The translations under genes and the position numbers were made by a program. Positions 61,532 through 64,000 of a DNA stretch of 64,000 nt are shown here, in pieces. The first letter of the stretch is position 1; the number at the start of each line of letters is the position of its first letter. The stretch lies in NCBI RefSeq assembly GCF_000495795.1, contig NZ_AWGD01000008.1, positions 186,001 to 250,000 on the forward strand, read 5' to 3'. Under the pieces are notes generated by a model. It did no database searches. It was not told the DNA's origin and was given only the letters and a program-made list of their open reading frames with translations. This DNA comes from Asticcacaulis sp. AC460. Its GTDB lineage: Bacteria; Pseudomonadota; Alphaproteobacteria; Caulobacterales; Caulobacteraceae.

Positions 61532-62659
61532 ATGACCCGTACCCTTATCGGCGCGGCGACCCTTGCTGCCCTGCTTTTTGCCGGCACTGCCGGCGCCCAG
61601 TCCTACGAGATGCCTTTGCACGGCGAAGACCTGGCGCCCGGAGAGCGCTACCGTACCGACACCCATGCCGCCGGCATCCAGGCCCAGGGCCGCGACATCA
61701 CAGCCCGGCGGTGGCTGGGCGATGGCAAATGGTCGGGGCTGAAAAGCGGCGTCGATGCCGACGCCAATGCCAAGAACCCGAAGAACAGCGCTGACCTGAT
61801 CTATGGCGACGCCATCTACGCCATGGAGGACGGCGAGGTCGTCGGCTGCTGGGCCAATGCCGTCGAAAATCCCCGGCCCAAGCGCGGCGATGAAGACGGC
61901 GACATGGCCAACCCACCGTGGATTGCCCAGGATCTGAAGGACGGACTGATCGCCGGCGGCGGCAACCATATCTGGGTGCTGCAGACCAACGGCGTCTATG
62001 CCCTCTACGCCCATGCCATTCCAGGTTCGATCCCCAGCAGTGTCTGCCCCAACCGGGCGGTACGCTTCCCGAAGAAGGTTAGCTACAGCGCCCGCTGGCC
62101 CGACGTCCACCCGACGGTGGAAATTGCCCCAGGTTCACGGCCCAAGGTCAAGAAGGGCCAGAAGCTGGGCCTGGTCGGTAATTCGGGTTCATCGACCGGG
62201 CCGCACCTGCATGTCCATATGGAAAAGGACGCCAAGCCGCAACCGATGAACTTCGCCCGCGGCATGACCACGCCGATCGTTGACGCGACCGATATCAACG
62301 GGCCGTGGACGCCGCTGAAGGGCAAGCCGCTGCCGGAAGGCAAGATTCTGGTCTGGCCGGCCCATTCGCTGGGGGCGAAACTGACCTGGAACGGTACCGC
62401 CCAGGGCGATTTCCAACGTACCTTCGATCACTTCGCCGACAGTAGCTACTGGATGGATACGATCGTGTGCAAGGTCAGCAATGGCAAGATCAGCTACGAC
62501 ACGACCTGGTCGCCGGCGAAGAACGGCTGGTTCGGCTGGTTCGGGATCAGCGAGGCCAGCTACAACGCCAAAAAGGCCGATGCCGAGTCCAAGGGCATGA
62601 AGGAAACCTGGCACAATATCTGTAACGGTTCGCACTCGGCCATCTTCAAGAAGGTCTGA
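61532..62659 (+). CDS. M23-family peptidase/lysostaphin-like protein
   Basis: 375 residues with a signal peptide ending near AGAQS. The M23 domain is visible from LIYGDAIYAMEDGEVVGC through YALYAHAIPGSIP to KVKKGQKLGLVGNSGSSTGPHLHVHMEKD, with the zinc histidines in the PHLHVH motif (His225-229). A C-terminal region (about 255-375) has no clear match and contains several Trp. It probably cuts peptidoglycan crosslinks or binds them. The gap from cca is 103 bp. Confidence 0.85.
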   Translation: MTRTLIGAATLAALLFAGTAGAQSYEMPLHGEDLAPGERYRTDTHAAGIQAQGRDITARRWLGDGKWSGLKSGVDADANAKNPKNSADLIYGDAIYAMEDGEVVGCWANAVENPRPKRGDEDGDMANPPWIAQDLKDGLIAGGGNHIWVLQTNGVYALYAHAIPGSIPSSVCPNRAVRFPKKVSYSARWPDVHPTVEIAPGSRPKVKKGQKLGLVGNSGSSTGPHLHVHMEKDAKPQPMNFARGMTTPIVDATDINGPWTPLKGKPLPEGKILVWPAHSLGAKLTWNGTAQGDFQRTFDHFADSSYWMDTIVCKVSNGKISYDTTWSPAKNGWFGWFGISEASYNAKKADAESKGMKETWHNICNGSHSAIFKKV

Positions 62660-62964
62660 TCGGAATTGAGGTCTTAGTTGAAATAAAAGCGAATATTTTT
62701 ATTACCTTACACCTCCCCGCTATGCGGGGAGGTGGATCATTTGCCGTAAGCAAATGAGACGGTGGGGGATTTGGCCCGCTGTGACCTACCGCAGCCACCG
62801 ACTCTCCGCACCCGGATTAACCCCTTGGAAACCGAAGCGGTTAATCATCGTCATAAAGCGTGATGAAGCTCACCCTTGACGCACCTGCGAAATAGAACAT
62901 CTTAAAGGTCTCGAGGCCCGGATTTTGCATCCGCTTGAGTAGCTTGTAGACCTTTGGGACGGTC
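62660..62964. other. Non-coding stretch after the M23 gene
   Basis: About 305 bp without a credible gene. It holds the double palindrome at 62710-62756, a second segment with TTAACCCC...GGTTAA, and the expected promoter of the amidotransferase. Nothing else is recognised. Confidence 0.6.
62710..62756. repeat. Double palindromic repeat element
   Basis: CACCTCCCCGC (62710-62720) pairs perfectly with GCGGGGAGGTG (62724-62734). CATTTGC (62738-62744) pairs with GCAAATG (62750-62756). The text CTCCCC...GGGGAGG...TTGC...GCAA is a common alphaproteobacterial intergenic repeat look, so this is likely one of many copies in the genome. Confidence 0.75.
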
Positions 62965-63687
62965 ATGCGTAACGAATATATCGCCATCCTGGAAACCGGA
63001 GTGCCGCCGGCGGGACTGGATCAGACCTACGGCACCTATGCCGACATGTTTGCCACCCTGCTGGCGGACGAAGGGCGCACCTTCAAGACCTTCCGCACGC
63101 TGGAAGGTGAACTCCCCGTACAATGTGAACACCTGCGCGGCGTGGTCATCACGGGCTCGCCGTCGGGCGTCTATGAAAGCGATCCGTGGATTGCCGGCCT
63201 GATCGACTGGCTGCGGGATCTGGACGCTTCCGTGCCGGTGGTGGGGATTTGTTTCGGCCACCAGGTGATGGCTCAGGCCTGGGGTGGTCATGTCGAAAAG
63301 TCGCACAAAGGCTGGGGTGTCGGTTTACACGAATACAGCATCGAAGCCGCCGATTTGTGGCACGACCTGCTGGGTCGGCCGGCTGATGACAAGGCCATTC
63401 GCGTCGCCGTCACCCATCAGGACCAGGTGGTGAAAAAGCCCGACAGTGCCGTCGTCCTGGCCGGATCGGAATTCACGCCGCACGGTGCGCTCTACTATAC
63501 CGACCGCAAGGGGCTGTCGTTCCAGTGTCACCCGGAGTTCTGTGAGGACTTCGCCAGCGACCTGCTGCTCAGCCGCCGCGGCATCCGTATCGATGCCGCC
63601 CTGGTCGACCACGCCGTCGAAACCCTGAAGAAGCCGTCCAGCCGTAGTCAGGTTCTGGGCGCGATTTCGCGCTTCCTGAGCGTTTAG
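62965..63687 (+). CDS. Class I glutamine amidotransferase-like protein
   Basis: 240 residues. The GATase fold is complete: [10 protein letters not shown] with nucleophile Cys96, and the catalytic His/Glu in QCHPEFCED (His189, Glu191). It resembles stand-alone GMP-synthase-like amidotransferases, whose partner or own substrate is often unknown. Its stop overlaps that of hemF on the other strand by 4 bp. Confidence 0.9.
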   Translation: MRNEYIAILETGVPPAGLDQTYGTYADMFATLLADEGRTFKTFRTLEGELPVQCEHLRGVVITGSPSGVYESDPWIAGLIDWLRDLDASVPVVGICFGHQVMAQAWGGHVEKSHKGWGVGLHEYSIEAADLWHDLLGRPADDKAIRVAVTHQDQVVKKPDSAVVLAGSEFTPHGALYYTDRKGLSFQCHPEFCEDFASDLLLSRRGIRIDAALVDHAVETLKKPSSRSQVLGAISRFLSV

Positions 63688-64000
63688 GGCCACTTTACCA
63701 CAGGCGGCATGGACGACATGATCGAAGCGACATTGCCGCCGGTCTTGAGCCCGAACAGAGTGCCGCGGTCGTACAGCAGGTTGAACTCGACATAGCGGCC
63801 ACGCTGGACCAGTTGCGCCTCGCGCTCGTCCTCGTTCCACGGCTGGTCCAGCCGGCCACGCACGATCTGCGGATAGATATCCAGGAAGGCCTGACCGACC
63901 GCCTGGGTAAAAGCGAGGTCGGTATCGTGATCGCCGCTGTTCAGGTGGTCATAGAAGATGCCGCCGACGCCGCGCGGTTCATTGCGGTGAGGCAGGTGGA
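63684..64000 (-). CDS. hemF: Oxygen-dependent coproporphyrinogen III oxidase, 3' part
   Basis: Only the last 105 or so codons are in the window; the gene runs off the right edge. Translated residues include [20 protein letters not shown], then [20 protein letters not shown]-like text (here [20 protein letters not shown]) and [18 protein letters not shown], ending in TAA. These are highly conserved in HemF. HemF converts coproporphyrinogen III to protoporphyrinogen IX with O2 in heme synthesis. The start and the N-terminal half are not visible. Confidence 0.93.
   Translation of the reverse strand, partial: HLPHRNEPRGVGGIFYDHLNSGDHDTDLAFTQAVGQAFLDIYPQIVRGRLDQPWNEDEREAQLVQRGRYVEFNLLYDRGTLFGLKTGGNVASIMSSMPPVVKWP

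Overview
The window looks like chromosome of a stalked alphaproteobacterium of the Caulobacterales, most likely Asticcacaulis. The reasons are the GC-rich coding style, a ccrM (GANTC methyltransferase) gene with a CtrA-type box, the F0 gene order atpI-atpB-atpE-b'-b, and above all a GH24-muramidase/long spacer/two-TM protein that reads as SpmX with the greatly enlarged middle region known from Asticcacaulis. The genus is an inference from gene content, not from a database search.

Layout. 1-13.5 kb: the end of a DUF805 gene, lipB, a lone FliN-domain gene, tRNA-Leu(GAG), mgtE, spmX, a cNMP/patatin phospholipase, DUF1489, a VapC-type toxin-antitoxin pair, panC, a SPOR lipoprotein, sfsA, a CinA-type MoCF protein and a secreted M28 peptidase. 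13.5-19 kb: tRNA-Leu(UAA), an S9 peptidase and a TonB-dependent receptor, a plausible peptide-scavenging group. 19-26.7 kb: phoH with a possible short sRNA or attenuator ahead of it, gamma-carbonic anhydrase, a zinc-ribbon protein, rnhA, ispH, a secreted hypothetical, argS, a NYN nuclease and a SUKH-like gene. 26.7-31.4 kb: a tandem glycine riboswitch followed by gcvT-gcvH-gcvPA-gcvPB.

32.4-37.0 kb is the accessory highlight: an AraC regulator, a short precursor peptide with a double-Gly leader and six consecutive Tyr-(Ser/Thr)-(Met/Gln) pentapeptides, a radical SAM/SPASM maturase, and a C39-peptidase ABC exporter. It reads as a complete RiPP pathway lying between housekeeping genes. 37-47.4 kb: the F0 ATP synthase operon, smc, three tandem DsbA-like genes, a DciA-like gene and mutY. 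47.5-52.6 kb: two small TonB_C-like secreted paralogs, a polysaccharide deacetylase, ccrM with seven GANTC sites in its upstream region, a PepSY-like lipoprotein, rnhB and a DUF805 protein. 52.7-64 kb: tag, ygfZ, a GT9 glycosyltransferase with an acidic tail, a dihydroorotase, a secreted protein with five four-cysteine repeats, enoyl-CoA hydratase, a GNAT protein, CCA-adding enzyme, an M23 peptidase, a class I amidotransferase and the 3' end of hemF.

A 144-bp element with terminal inverted repeats occurs three times (908-1051, 45668-45811 inverted, 60055-60198), always intergenic. Its arms differ between copies but stay complementary within each copy. Other palindromic elements lie at 92-194, 31981-32176 and 62710-62756. 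No CRISPR array, rRNA, insertion sequence or prophage was seen.
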